DNA from: Epiperipatus broadwayi
Taxonomy: Eukaryota > Onychophora > Udeonychophora > Euonychophora > Peripatidae
Reading direction: 5' to 3'
Assembly (NCBI GenBank): GCA_028023455.1
Contig: JAQFVV010012395.1
Span: forward strand, 7,571,998-7,635,997
DNA: 64,000 nucleotides
Part shown: positions 1-12,223 of the stretch, piece by piece
How positions within the stretch are numbered: position 1 is the first letter of the stretch
Layout: each line of letters begins with the position of its first letter
Program-made: the position numbers and the translations under genes
The notes under the pieces: model-generated
Seen by the model: the letters and a program-made list of their open reading frames with translations, nothing else
The model's database searches: none
Told to the model about the DNA's origin: nothing

Positions 1-847
1 ATTAATTTTAAAATTATAAATGCGTATACATTATATGCATACAAACATTAACATAACTATTAGATGTGTGTGCAGATACAAATACATGGACATACACATA
101 AATATATGCTCCTACAGATTAAAACAAATTGTTGTAAGCTTATATATGTGAATGGGGGGGGGTTGAACTAGGGAAAAGATATTATTATGGAACTTAGTAG
201 GTGAAAGAGGATGATGGACAAAGAATACTGTTTCAATATAGATATGTGATAATGATAATATTACTTATCTTATCCTCTGTAGAAAATTTCCAATGCATCA
301 TATAGTCTTCTCAGGTGCATATTTCTGTCAATTCAACCTGCTGTCATTAGTAACTCAGAAAATTTAACTGAGTTTCAAATAAGCAAAGTTATCCAACCTC
401 GGTTGAAATACACTTACAAAGTTCAACTTAATCATAAGCCTTGAATATAAAATTTTAGCATTTATTTAGCTAAAGCATCTTTTGTATCAGCTTAATATTA
501 TTAAACAAGACAGAACCTTTAAAGAAAATCATTTCAATTAAGTTTGCATTGTAAAAAAACCATTTAAATTTGTAATTAATTAAGTATTCCAGAAATAAGT
601 AATAACACTAATGTTATTTAACTACATCCTCTAAAAAATTTCTGATGTTACAGTGGCAATATTTGAAGGCTTTAGTTAAATTGATACTAAATTTACATTC
701 AAGTGTTAAGATCATATTAAAATTTGCTTGTGTATTTAAGAATGAGTGGATAGTTGTATTTGTTGGAATTTCAATTGAGTTCCTGGACTACTGATGACAT
801 CAGGTTGATTGATACAAATATATGTTTAGAAAGATGTTAACTGATTA
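1..847. other. AT-rich non-coding stretch
   Basis: I see no coding signal or recognisable repeat here. The only local oddity is a run of about nine G residues near 154-162. Confidence 0.6.
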
Positions 848-848
848 T

Positions 849-994
849 TTTATCAAATATTTAAAGATCAGCCAATCAAACTATTGTGCATGCACTTTTT
901 ACGAGTGTTAATAATAAATGATTGGCTGATCTTTAAATGTATTACAATTATAAACATAGCGCTATATAAAATAAATGCTTATTTATCAAATATT
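849..994 (+). mobile_element. Short SINE-like insertion with TSD and hairpin
   Basis: An identical 13 bp direct repeat, TTTATCAAATATT, lies at 849-861 and 982-994 and reads as a target-site duplication. The insert of about 120 bp starts with a hairpin: AAAGATCAGCCAATCA near 864 pairs with TGATTGGCTGATCTTT near 920. It ends in GCGCTATATAAAATAAATGC. That 3' end resembles the GCGCTATATAAAT-type tail shared by many LINE-dependent SINEs, a resemblance I recall and have not checked. The same tail closes the element at 45533-45784. Inference: a small non-autonomous retroposon. Confidence 0.6.
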
Positions 995-1734
995 GTGATT
1001 TGAAACATTGTGAACTTTTTATAGAGGGTATAGGTAAATAATGTTAATATTATTGTATAGTTATAGGGTATTTAACTATGTATATATATTGTAACTATTA
1101 ACAATATCCAAATATCGTAGAATTAGAAAAATTAGCAAGAGTTTTTTATAAGATTAAAACCAGCAAAACCCCATAATTGTTAATGCTATAACACAGATAA
1201 AGCATAATAAAAAGAAAAATAAACATGAAGATTTTTCTTTTTTAATAATTATTATATAAATATTTTGTAAAAATAATCATAAATATACAAATAAATAATA
1301 GAAATAACCCAGTTGTTTTTATGATTGTGAAAAATAAAAAGAGGGCATTTTCTAAGCCACATATATGTTTTAATTACAATATATAGTTATAAATCATTTT
1401 AGTAACTCATATATTTATTTAGAGTATTTATTAAATTTTTAACCTGAAACACAAAAGTGTGAGTGTTGAAAATACTCATAGCTATGCAAAAATAAAAAAA
1501 GAATTTGTAAATAGCTATATTTTTTTACAATGTGTGTTCACAAATATTATTGAACCATAACTTTAACATTTTTATTATGAAGAAGATGACATAGTCTTTG
1601 CTTGTAAAGAGAATTATTAGGATAATGTAAAATTTGGTTAATTCAATTTCATACTTTCCAAAGATAATTTAAATGATTTTATTATAAAATCTAAAATAAT
1701 AAAATATGGCAAATTATTTGTTTAAAAGTTGTGA
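995..1734. other. AT-rich non-coding stretch
   Basis: No ORF, repeat pair or RNA gene was recognised here. Confidence 0.6.
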
Positions 1735-1900
1735 TGGTGATAATTTACTTATAGATGTATTTTGGATTATTTCAACCATCTAGAATTAATTGGTAAATGT
1801 CTTTAGTAAAATTTTAAATTTAATTTCAATTTTTCAAATACATTCAACTGTTATTAATAGCATACTTATGTGTTAGTGTATTATCCAACAGTTATTCTCA
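1735..1900 (+). repeat. Diverged copy of the 57 kb repeat
   Basis: This stretch shares an ordered series of words with 57000-57140: a TATTT..TTGGA..ATTTC.A.CATCTA block, then GTCTTTAG, then a T-rich part, then CATTCAACTGTTA.TAATA. Divergence is high, so this is an old copy of the sequence flanking the tRNA-like SINE at 57 kb. Confidence 0.4.
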
Positions 1901-2877
1901 TCTTTTCTTTAGATGTTGCAAGTCTAACTGATATGGGAATTAAACCCAATGCCTTTAGATTCATGAAAACTAAATTTATGATAATGCTCTAGTCAACTTG
2001 TGTATTCTGTCAAGCATAACAGTCAGTGAAAATTTGATATATGTTTATCTTTTTAAAGACAGGTTAATGAATAACTTACAAACCTTATGCATTCTTATAC
2101 TAGGTTAACATATGGAGTTCTTTATTATTATTACGTGAACATTCTTCTTTAAATTTTCTCCCTTTTATTTTTTTTCTCTGTCCAATATTATTTTTCCAAC
2201 TGAACCTATGTTCACTGATATATTCATGGTAAATTATTTTGAAAAGAATGTTTTTTCTCTTGAGCCATTACTTTATGCTCTTTTAATTGTTTTTCAATAG
2301 CTTTACTAGTTTCAGTATTATATGTCCTTCGTCATATTCTATAGATATAGTTTCTGTTTTTCAGTAATTCCACTTTGGATCTTGTTGAAGTTAGGATTTC
2401 TCATAATAAATTCTAGCTTTGGAAAGCTGTTTTAATAATATCAATGTATCAGTAAACATATGTACTACTGAGAAAAGACAAGAAATATTGAATATAGAGA
2501 AAAAAAGTAAAGAAATAAAACTAAAACAAAGGCTCATTTGACAAGTGTAATAATTTATAATGTTTATAAACTACTCATTAATTTTGACCTTAAGAAAAAA
2601 TAAAGAAATCAGGAGAACCATTAAAGTAAAGTATATAATAATCTCTATTGATTCTTATTTTAAACAGAATAGCAAAGTTAGTTAGAGCATCACTAGATTC
2701 GATTCTTGAGTTGTAGAAAAGAGAAGAATAATACCGTTTGAAATATTGAGTTATACACTAACCTTTATGTTACTATTAGAAATTGGATGTATTTGAAATT
2801 TTTTAAAATACAAATTGATTTTTTTTAAAGCCACTCGACAATTAATTTTAGATGATGTCCAACTGTTCATCATACTA
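1901..2877. other. AT-rich non-coding stretch
   Basis: Nothing recognisable is present. Short ORFs here lack coding character. Confidence 0.6.
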
Positions 2878-3350
2878 TCACACACATAAAAATTATTAAA
2901 ACAGGCAAAACTCTCCATATAGTAGTGCCACTCAAAGACAACCAGAGTAATCAATGGATGCCAGAAGGCTTGCACATAAAATCCCCATCTAGTGCCTACT
3001 CATCCAATATCCCCAGATTAGTTTCTGGCTTGTGGCTTCGTCAGTGAGGAGCTTTGGATCTGAGAGCACTGTATCTAAATCTTAGGATGTGGTGCAACCC
3101 TCCAGCAGCCACCTTTTATCTCTACTATCTAAGCTCATAGGCATATGGGTTTGAATCCAGTTCAGTACCCATACATGTTGGTGTATTTGGCTCTTTAACA
3201 ACCATAGCCACCACTATCCTATTAGACAGGATTTGTGTTAAACCACTAAACATCACATGATCACTATTTCTTATGCTAGCACATAACTGTTATTAAAAGA
3301 AGCAAAACTCTCCATACAGTAGTGCCACTCAGTGCTAACCAGAGTAATGA
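2878..3350 (-). repeat. tRNA-like repeat family A, left arm of foldback
   Basis: Family A read on its own strand contains a tRNA-like part (A-box-like TAGGATAGTGG, then B-box-like GGATTCAAACCC near 3150), a body beginning GAGATAAAAGGTGGCTGCTGG, and a tail ending GTTTAGTGGTTTAACA. This minus-strand copy includes the end of a second unit at 3250-3350, so units are joined head to tail. The plus-strand copy at 3368-3966 makes a foldback with it. The B-box is a plausible internal pol III promoter relic. I infer a SINE-like dimer; the family is not one I can name. Confidence 0.6.
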
Positions 3351-3367
3351 GTAGGAACTAAAGGGAG

Positions 3368-3966
3368 ATTTTATGCAAAGCCTTCTGGCATCCATTGATT
3401 ACTCTGGTTGGCACTGAGTGGTACTACTGTATGGAGAGTATTACCTGTTTTAATAAGTTATGTGCTAGCATAAGAAATAGTGATAATGTGATGTTTAGTG
3501 GTTTAACATCAATCCTGCCTAATAGGATAGTGATGTCTACAGTTGTTAAAGAGCCAAAGACACCAAAATGTATGGGTACTGAACTGGGTTCAGACCCCAT
3601 ATGGCTATAAAAGCTATTGAGCTTAGATTAAAAATATTATTGTGTTTTCAATTTTATTCTTATAGTTTGGAGTTAAGTAGAGATAAAAGGTGGCTGCTGG
3701 AGGGTTGCATTAGATCCTAAGATCTAGGTGCAGTGCTCTCAGATCCAAAGCTTCTCACTGATGAAGGCCTCAAGCCAGAAATTACTCTGGAGATATTGGA
3801 TGAGTAGGCACTAGATGGGGTTTCATGCACAAGCCTTCTGGTATCCATTGATTACTCTGGTTGGCACTGAGTGGCACTACCGTATGAAGAGTTTTGCCTG
3901 TTTTCATAACAATTATGTGCTAGTATAAGAAATAGTGATCATGTGATGTTTAGTGGTTTAACATAA
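3368..3966 (+). repeat. tRNA-like repeat family A, right arm of foldback
   Basis: The order is tail (3368-3510), tRNA-like part with B-box-like GGGTTCAGACCCC at 3586-3598, a T-rich linker, body (3680-3890), and tail (3890-3966). It mirrors 2878-3350 with moderate divergence. The body has CTGATGA at 3758-3764 followed by a short GGC/GCC stem and GAAA at 3778-3781. The ORF at 3395-3610 lies wholly inside the repeat and is not a gene. Confidence 0.6.
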
Positions 3967-4108
3967 AATTATAATATACTTTATTGTACAAAATAGATTA
4001 CATGAATTTTGTTTGTTTACCAAAAATTACTTTGTCGAAAATATATAGTTTAAAACTATATGGCTTTGGAACAAACAGCACAAATTGTTAAAAAAGGGAT
4101 ATGTAAAA

Positions 4109-4640
4109 ACAACAAAAATAAAAAAATAAATAAATTAATAATTGTTCTTGTTACAAAAAAAATCATAATTTGTTTTCTGAGGTTATGGTTTGTCTCAGGT
4201 TTTTAATAATGACAATGTAGCAGCAAATATATCTGAGTGTGCAATTTTGCTATCTCTGGCCTTCAGTTGTTCAAGCTTACTAGAGAATGTGGCGGGTGCT
4301 TTGTGATATTGTCTCCAAGGCAGAAAGTACATCTGGTGCACCAGAAACTATATAAACAAAAAGTTGCTGCACGAGCAGCTGGTATTGAGCCTTTACTGAG
4401 TGTCTCTATTAGGTTATCAAGTGTGATATTATTTTGTCTATATGTGTTAATCATAATTTCTGAGGTATTTATCAGAGCTGTGCAGGTGTGGGATAGGTGC
4501 TGTTGTGTTTCTTCTTCCCTGTGGCACAAGGAACAAAAAACATCTATTTTGTTGTAAAACCTGCAGTATTTAAGGAAATAGGGGGTAGGTAGAGCATGAA
4601 GATTTACCTTTAAAAGAAAGGTTTAACATAAAATTATATA
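4109..4640 (-). pseudogene. LINE C-terminal fragment with zinc-binding motif
   Basis: Read on the minus strand from about 4610, one frame stays open through a typical reverse-transcriptase tail. A segment CRFYNKIDVFCSLCHREEET leads into a QQHLSHTC stretch, a C-x2-C...H-x4-C arrangement like the zinc-binding end of many non-LTR retrotransposon polyproteins. About 60 further residues follow before a stop near 4263. The plus-strand LINE at 14-18.6 kb ends with an analogous CTLCGIEEETSGHILNRC. The fragment carries no RT catalytic core, so it is a 5'-truncated insertion. The 106-codon plus-strand ORF over it is its antisense shadow. Confidence 0.65.
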
Positions 4641-6145
4641 TGTATAAAGGAGAATGAATTTTATTAATGACGTTTTGAAAAGAGTTCTTAAAAATTAAAT
4701 GTTGTAAAATTATTGTTAATTGTTATAAGTAGATAAAAAATAAAATTATTATCTCATTTGATTAACAGAGTTAAAAAGTAAAATTATTAATTAAATCCAC
4801 TTTGGACACTTTGATCAGAAAGGAAAGTTGGTTTGTATATTTTAGCAAGCATACTCTTTGATTAATAGAGAACTTGTTTGTAAAGAAATAATGAAAATGT
4901 TATTCGAAAAGTTGAGTAATGGAAATTTGTTGTTGACTGAGTTGAAGTCAGAAGTAAGAATTCTTCAGTAGAAAGTGACTTAAGACTGAAAGATCTTAAA
5001 ATTGATAATTATCATTAGGTGGTTCCAATGCGCAACAATGATCATAACAGTGGGAAGAAAATAATCCAGAATTGGAACGTACTTTTTAGTATTTTACTCA
5101 CGTGAAGTTATGATTTTCCACATTCATGCTCTAATTGGTGAATATAATATCTAAATGAAAGCTACTAGAAATTTGTCAGTCATTATACTCATGCTAAGTA
5201 ATTCTTTGAAGATTAAAGAATACCATTCTGGAAAAAGTCTTAAAGAATAAGTTTTGAAATGATAGTCGGTTGCTTTTATTCTTAGTTAACCCGCTAAAGC
5301 GACTTACAAACCTGATTTGCAAGTACTCTCCTAGAAGTAACTAAATCGAATATCATAGTGAATTTATAAAACAACATGCTTATAATCGAAAAAAAATCTT
5401 ATTAAGGGTTTAAATAATATTGTAGTGATTTTGAACATTCCAATCCAAGAAAAAAAAGCCAAGCCATTATTTACTGACCACCTTAATGCTAGAGCTATAG
5501 TCGATATCTCTGATATACAAATTAGCAAGTTAATTTACTAGTAAGCACTTTTTACCACTTCAACTAAGATAGGACCAAAATTATTATAAATTTTTACTTT
5601 ATTAGAATTAATTTTCTACTATAACTATTATGTTTATATCTCATTATGCAAAGGAAATGGATTTGAAGTTAGAAGTAGGAGAGGAATTTGAGTTGTTTTT
5701 ATTTCTTTCTTTCCCAAAAAATAACAAATATTTTTTATTATAACAGTGTTATGTATGGAATAAATGCATTTACATACATGTCAGTATTCTTAGATTAATA
5801 ACATATACAAACATAGTATTTTATATAGTAATCATGAATATATTCTGTGTCTGTTCAATCTTTATTTTTGTTATTCTCACATGGCATTTAATATCCATGT
5901 CATAATATTAATATTTTATTTATTATTTAATAAAATTATTAATATTTAAAAAATGTAGCATCATTAAACCTCCATTTGTTTATGTGTAAGAATTTTATAC
6001 ATTTATTGAGCTAGATATAATTTATGCAAGTGTTATTATTATTCTAAATGACCTTGCTTTATACTCAGATAGAACAAGAAATGTTAACTGGGAGAAAGAT
6101 AACCCTTTATTTGACCATGATATAACTGGATTGTAGAGGGATTAT
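4641..6145. other. AT-rich non-coding stretch
   Basis: No gene was recognised. A short part near 4890-5000 could be read as a lysine- and leucine-rich fragment, but it is broken and unsupported. Confidence 0.5.
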
Positions 6146-6303
6146 GATTTGGAAATGTAACAAATGCCCTCAAGGAAATTAGTTGCAGTACCTTTACAAA
6201 TGAAATGGTATCTACTTTGATTACGATTTGGAAATGTAACAAATGCCCTCAAGGAAATTAGTTGCAGTACCTTTACAAATGAAATGGTATCTACTTTGAT
6301 TAC
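6146..6303. repeat. Exact 79 bp tandem duplication
   Basis: Two consecutive identical 79 bp units lie at 6146-6224 and 6225-6303. Each starts GATTTGGAAATGTAAC. No divergence is visible, so the duplication is recent, polymorphic or an assembly effect. The unit has no coding frame I can support. Confidence 0.9.
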
Positions 6304-6756
6304 TATTATTATTTGATGATTGGATTAATCTTATTGAACAAAATAAACTACACCAATTTCCAAATCTTTGACAATCTATTGCTTCTTATTATATGAATAT
6401 TGTATCAATTTGTGGATAAATATAAAATATAACATCCACATTTGGTAAACATATTTCTTCCTGTTTAAATATATATCAAAGTTTCAAATAAATGAATAAA
6501 TAAAGTATATTTAATTAATTTATTGACTGAAAATTCTATGAATAATAAAGTTGATTATTTGTTTATAATTGCTTGAAAATGAAAAGCAATTATCACAAAG
6601 CTTATTAAGTTTTTCGGAATATTTTTAAATCTTTAAATATCACCTCTAATTAAAATTAAATTATACACATTTATAAATGCAAACATTTTTTTTAAATATT
6701 TTTTTTTAGCAAAAATGTATTAATTCCATTCATCTCTCAGATTAAATAAAAACTAC
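6304..6756. other. AT-rich non-coding stretch
   Basis: No feature was recognised. Confidence 0.5.
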
Positions 6757-7337
6757 TAAACATCACATGATCACTATTTCTTATGCTTGCACATTACTGT
6801 TATTAAAACAGGCAAAACTCTCCATACAACCAGAGTAATCAAGGGATTCCAGAAGGCTTGTGCATAAAATCCCTATTTAGTGCCTACTCATCCAATATCC
6901 CCAGACTAGTTTTTGGCTTGTGGCCTTCATCAGTGAGGAGCTTTGGATCTGAGAGCACTGCACCTAGATCTTAGGATCTAATGCAACCCAAAATGTATGG
7001 GTACTGAACTGGATTCAGACCATATGACTATATAAGCTATTGATCTTAGATTGAAAATATTATTGTGTTTTCAATTTTATTCTCATAATTTTATAGTTAA
7101 GTAGAGATAAAAGATGGCTGCTAGAGGGTTGCATTAGATCCTAAGATCTAGATGCAGTGCTCTCAGATCCAAAGCTTCTCACTGATGAAGGACACAAGCC
7201 AAAAACTAATCTGGGGATATTGCATGAGTAAGAACAAGATAGGGATTTTGTGCACAAGCCTTCTGGCATCCATTGATTACTCTGGTTGGCACTAAGTGGC
7301 ACTATTGTATGGAGAGTTTTGCCTGTTTTAATTAAAT
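6757..7337. repeat. Second foldback of tRNA-like family A
   Basis: The minus-oriented arm (6757-6992) runs from the CACTAAACATCACATGATCA tail back to the body. At 6993 it flips into a plus-oriented copy: tRNA-like end (GTACTGAACTGGATTCAGACC), linker, body with CTGATGA at 7182-7188, and the tail start GTATGGAGAGTTTTGCCTG at about 7308-7326. The arrangement matches 2878-3966, but the left arm lacks its tRNA-like part. The 82-codon minus-strand ORF here is repeat-derived. Confidence 0.6.
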
Positions 7338-7638
7338 AAAAACAATTTATTGATTGATACTTCTGGAACATCAAGTAATGTTTGAGCACTACTTGTACAG
7401 GGTCTTAGATTTAACTCAGGTACTTTTAGTTCTAAAATTTACCATTTTATTACTCACATTACACTGCACAGAATAACATTCAATAAACGTTATATCTAAG
7501 TGGTTATTGGCTATTCATTATTAGTTTATAAGCTAAATGTCACAATTTATTCAAGCATTCAACATAATCATAACACAAACTTTATTTTAAAATATTTTAT
7601 TATTTCTGAATTGATTTTTATGCATATATATATATTAG

Positions 7639-7912
7639 GGGTGTTAAATTGAATCTGCTGAAGCGTTTCCTAAGAAACAAACGCAATTTAATTGTAGCCA
7701 GTTTTCAAGTGATGTCCAAATTCACTCCATCTTTCTTAAAGCCTTACATAAGCAGGGAGAATGTTGAACGTCTTATAGACTTAACGCTCGCTCTTTCTGA
7801 TAATATTGATGAAGTTGGAGAAGATGTTTTTGGAGATATGGTAGCAAAAGTTGGATTACCTAGAGAACTTGGAGTTGCATGGTGGAAATTTGTAACTTAC
7901 TTCATATTTTAA
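7639..7912 (+). CDS. Candidate terminal coding exon, unknown protein
   Basis: This is the best host-coding candidate in the window. An acceptor-like TATATATATATTAG ends at 7638, and one frame then runs about 90 codons to TAA at 7910-7912. There is no ATG at its start: the first in-frame start-like codon is TTG at 7649, and an upstream in-frame TGA at 7607 limits it. It therefore reads as the last exon of a gene lying to the left, entered with one base (G) completing a split codon. Composition is richer in G+C than its surroundings and codon use is varied. The translation is amphipathic, with NRNLIVASFQVMSKF, then a charged helix-like SRENVERLIDLTLALSDN, then a hydrophobic end AWWKFVTYFIF. I recognise no family. 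A poly(A) signal follows six bases after the stop. It could alternatively be a chance ORF. Confidence 0.5.
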
Positions 7913-7917
7913 TTTTA

Positions 7918-7923
7918 AATAAA
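7918..7923 (+). terminator. Poly(A) signal AATAAA
   Basis: AATAAA begins six bases after the stop codon of the candidate terminal exon. In DNA this AT-rich the hexamer is common, so its weight comes only from its position. Confidence 0.4.
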
Positions 7924-10912
7924 AACATAATAAATATTTTCTAAACATATATATATACCTTAGTTTTACTTATCTAGCAACATTTTATAACTCATTTTCT
8001 TTTGTAAATTATAAATTAACTATTATTTTCTTAGAACCTCTAGCTATCTCAAGTCTTTTATTATTTAAATAGTTAAAATTCTCATTCTACTTTAAGTGAG
8101 TCAAAAATTAAAATCAAATATATTTATCTATATAACAGCTTTAAGTTTATTTATTTTTTTACCAAATTAAAGTATCAAAAAATTTAAAGATATCAAAAAA
8201 CAATTTAACCTTTAAATATGATCCCCTTAACACAGGCCAGGTGTTACATTACACTAATTGCTACTTAATTAAACCAAACAAATATTAATGGTCATTTAAT
8301 GATGTATCCTTTCATTTGATAAATAGTTTGTTTAACTTAATTGTGATGTAAGTTTTAGAAAATTTTATTAGCTATTTGTTGTAATTAGGGAAAGTTTTCT
8401 ATGATATTAGCTTTCTTTCATTGTAGATTCAATAAAAAAGATAAAGATATTTTATGGGGCTAACATACAAAGTTTTGATATCACTGCTGTAAATAAATAT
8501 GTAATAAATTATGATCAAATTATGCAGTCTATAACCATGCTGAACAAAATGTCATAATTTATATTTGAATAATCATGGTTTCCATTTGTCTGCATAAATT
8601 TTGGGTGCAGAGTTGTAAAACTTGAAGACATTTTAAATGTATTAATTTATGGGTTTTTAATGATGTGAAAAGCATGTTTAATATATTAGTAAGAAAAATA
8701 AAAAGCCATGGCTATACATGATTCAAACATGTGTCCATCAAAATGTTCAAATATTATTTTTAATTGAAAACGTTTGATCTGGCAAAGCAAAAATGGGAAA
8801 GTAACAAAAAAATTAATAAATCTAAAATATGTATCTGAATTATATTTTATTGATGAAAGATCATTAAAAATCCTATAAAAGTATGACTAAGTGAATCATA
8901 TTTATGTAGATGTTCAGTCTTGAAATAATCTAGTAAAAAATTAAAAAAAAATTCCAGTGCGGTAAAAAAAGCTACATGTAATGTTGCTAAGGAAACAACT
9001 TTAAATTATTAATAGACAACTGGATTTAGATCCAATACATCTATTATTTTATCTTATATGTTATCCCTTATTAATTTTTCAAGACTAATATATAAAAATA
9101 TCGCTAATTAGAAATACTTTTCAGCATTTAATTTGCAAATATTAATATAAATATAATCTTTGGTCATATTTTGAACTGCATTATTGGTTAGCAATAATGA
9201 ATGATTCTTTCCAAGATTTATTAAACACAAGAAAAGTGACAATTAATTAAATCTTTTTTGAATATAAAATAAATTTTAAAGTCTAAAAAGTATTACAGGT
9301 GTCACGCAAACGGCAACAATATTGAAAACAGGCGTGACTATAATTAAATCATCAAATTAATTCAATAATCCTTTCCGGTTACCTGATCCAACTAAAGCAT
9401 AATCGATTGAAAATTACCTATTTTAGTTATACCATAAAAATATAGAATCCTTGAAAATATTGATGGTGTAAGAACAATAAAATAGCCAATATTGAAATGA
9501 ATGACTAATCATTATAACAAAGGTGCGTTTGTGAGTCTTTAAAAGGCACAGAATAGTGTAATCTGGAAAAATTCTATAATTAAGAATACAAGGAGTCATG
9601 TCATTTTGGAAAATTTGATAAATGGTTTTTAATATTCTTTTGAATGAAGATACTAGATTGACAAAGTTATAGAAGTAGTTCATTTTAAAACAACAAATGA
9701 AAAATGGATTATATAGAAAGCTACTCTACAATGTCTATCTATTCAATAAAACATTTTAGAAACAACATAACGTTCTCTGTTTTCTTTATTTTTGTTTTAA
9801 ATTTGCATCCAATAAAATCATTAAAAACTTAAGAATTTAATATTTAAGATATCATAACCTAATCCAAAAAAATGCATGCATTTTTGAAAATGGTGTACTA
9901 TCATTTAGTTATATAACATGGACAAAAATCCAATATAAAATTAATTGTCCACAACATTTAGTTAAACATTAAATTAGCATGACTCAATATATAAGTAATT
10001 AATAGAGCAAACTATTATCTCCTTCAAATATCAAAGGTAAAATAAATCCATCTAAACTTTAATCATTTGGTATTACAAATTTACCTCTGCTAACTGTCAA
10101 TGTTTACAATTCTTCTTAATTATTAAAGCAAAGCAAGATTCAATCTCATCTCCACTCTTATATAATTGATAATTAATTAATAATTGTTAATGCTATGTTT
10201 TCATCTTTTTGGTATATTGAATTCCCACAGTATTTCTATAAATGTTGGTCAATGTAAGCTATAAACCTCAAAAGCTTAAAACATAAAACAATCCCTTTTA
10301 TTTTTGATTTTTTGTCATAAGAGTGTTATTTATATATAGCTGGAAGATATGATGTAAAAAGATGCAAAAAAAAAATAATAGCAAAAAGTCATAAAATTTC
10401 TACTTATTAGAAGAGACTGTTTAATGTTGCAAAAACATTGAAATCTCATCACATAACCATACAGAATAAATGATAACATTTTTGCATGGGAATAAGAATT
10501 CAAGAAATAAATTGATAAAAACAAGAATACTTTTTAAAAAAAATTTGAAGTTATAAACAAATAAAAGCATGGTTTCCAATATATGATTTGAATAACCAGA
10601 ACTTAAGCAGAGCTTCAGTTTTTTTATTCAGTTGAACAAAAAATCAGTTTTTTGCATCAATATTTATTATTAAAAATTCAGTTGTTTTGATAAAAGCAAA
10701 AGTAAATATTACTGATATATCTTACTTATTATGAATTTGCCTCATGACTAGATCAGAATTACAAATTTGATCTTTAGAAAGAAAACAATAACTGAGAGGC
10801 ACCTAGCAGCAAGATTTGTAAATACTCAATAAAAATAATATATTTTATAATAAACATTTTTATTTATTATGCACTAAAAAGCCAAAAATATTTTTTTCCA
10901 ACTAAATAAATA
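7924..10912. other. AT-rich non-coding stretch
   Basis: No gene, RNA gene or repeat pair was recognised. The short minus-strand ORFs near 9423-9683 and 10330-10524 have the low-complexity composition expected by chance. Confidence 0.5.
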
Positions 10913-11042
10913 TTTATATTTAACTTAAAATAAATGCAGGGGATATTCAGAAATTAATTAATTCAATCACTATTTTTTATAACAACTGATTGTATTAATT
11001 AATTTTTGAACATCTCAAACTTTTATTTTAAGTTAAATATAA
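10913..11042. repeat. 130 bp imperfect hairpin (MITE-like)
   Basis: Arms of about 56 bp at 10913-10969 and 10987-11042 are imperfect inverted copies. Outer parts share TTTATATTTAACTTAAAATA and inner parts share AATTAATTAATTCAATCA, with a 17 bp loop. No coding capacity and no clear target-site duplication. A small inverted-repeat transposon relic is the likeliest reading. Confidence 0.5.
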
Positions 11043-11099
11043 AATCCTCAATTGTGATTGAAAAAAAAAACGATTAATTTTGCCATTTTAGAGTAGAGT

Positions 11100-11790
11100 A
11101 ATCTTAAATTTAATTCACTAAAATTTACATACAAAAGGGCAAAAGATAATTTGGTTAGAAAATTAGAGGAAATTAAAAGCCAATTGACTAATTTTAAATT
11201 AAAATGTGAAGATAAAATAGGAAAACTAAATACAGAAGTTAAATATAACTCTTAAGAGAATAGATAAAGTAATAGAATTTCAAGAAAGTTTCACAATAAA
11301 ACTAAATACAGGATCTAATGATCAGTCTAAGAATATAAGTGAAATGGATGAGTTCCAAAAAGTGAGACAAATTAAGGTAGAAGAACCCCAAGAAAATATA
11401 AAGATAAAATTTCAAGATAATGCTGATAAGATCCATACAGACTTAATTGAATTAAAAGAGTTACCAGAAAAGAATTTTAAGGAGATAACAAGAATAAAGG
11501 AAAATATGTGAAGAGGAGTATTTAAAGAAACTAATTATGAATTTCAATTATTGGAGATGAATTATAAACAAGCAGATGAGAATTTAGGTAAAAATTTTGA
11601 AATAAAAATAAATTAAAAAGATACAGAGCAGAAGAATATGGAGACATGTTAAAAATGCCAAGATGAAAATTTAAAAATACAAATAAAGAAAGGATAGATA
11701 TTAGAAGAGACTTTGCACAGTGTCAAATGGATCAATATCTAAGTGAGACAAAGTAGAAGACATTAAAATCAAAATAATATAAATATTAAA
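11100..11790 (+). pseudogene. Decayed lysine/glutamate-rich coding remnant
   Basis: A strongly purine-rich strand reads as broken but coherent charged peptide. One piece includes VRKLEEIKSQLTNFKLK. After a frame change another includes ISEMDEFQKVRQIKVEEP and DNADKIHTDLIELKELPEK. Spacing of leucine and isoleucine suggests a coiled coil. Stops and frameshifts make it non-functional. It may be the ORF1 of an old LINE or a decayed host gene; I recognise no family. Confidence 0.35.
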
Positions 11791-11799
11791 TATTTTTTT

Positions 11800-12167
11800 T
11801 TGCAAAAACAACATTACAATCTGTGTAATATGTGAAAAAACATTATGCATTAAAAATTGATTCCTAGTATAATGTGGCTCATTTTTATCATATTTGATAA
11901 AAAGAAATACAGTATCTTTAAAAAAAAAAGAATGGTTTAATAGGTACTTAAATGTTCTTAAATTCTAAGTTGACATTATATAAGCTTAATTTACTACATT
12001 AATAGTGTCCAAAGCAAGCTTATAAATGGTAAATAAAATACACCCTGTCTACATAAGATATTAAATTTTTTTATGTTCAAATCATTCTTCATTTATCTTT
12101 AAGCATCAATTGTTATGCCTGTGAATTTTTTATATAGAATATCAAATATTATATAACTTAAATTTAT

Positions 12168-12223
<56 letters not shown>

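Noticed and set aside
4237-4557. 106-codon plus-strand ORF
   Set aside because: Opposite strand of a LINE tail with a clear zinc-binding motif on the minus strand.
7141-7389. 82-codon minus-strand ORF
   Set aside because: Built from the family A repeat. A related reading occurs in the other copy at 2751-2975.
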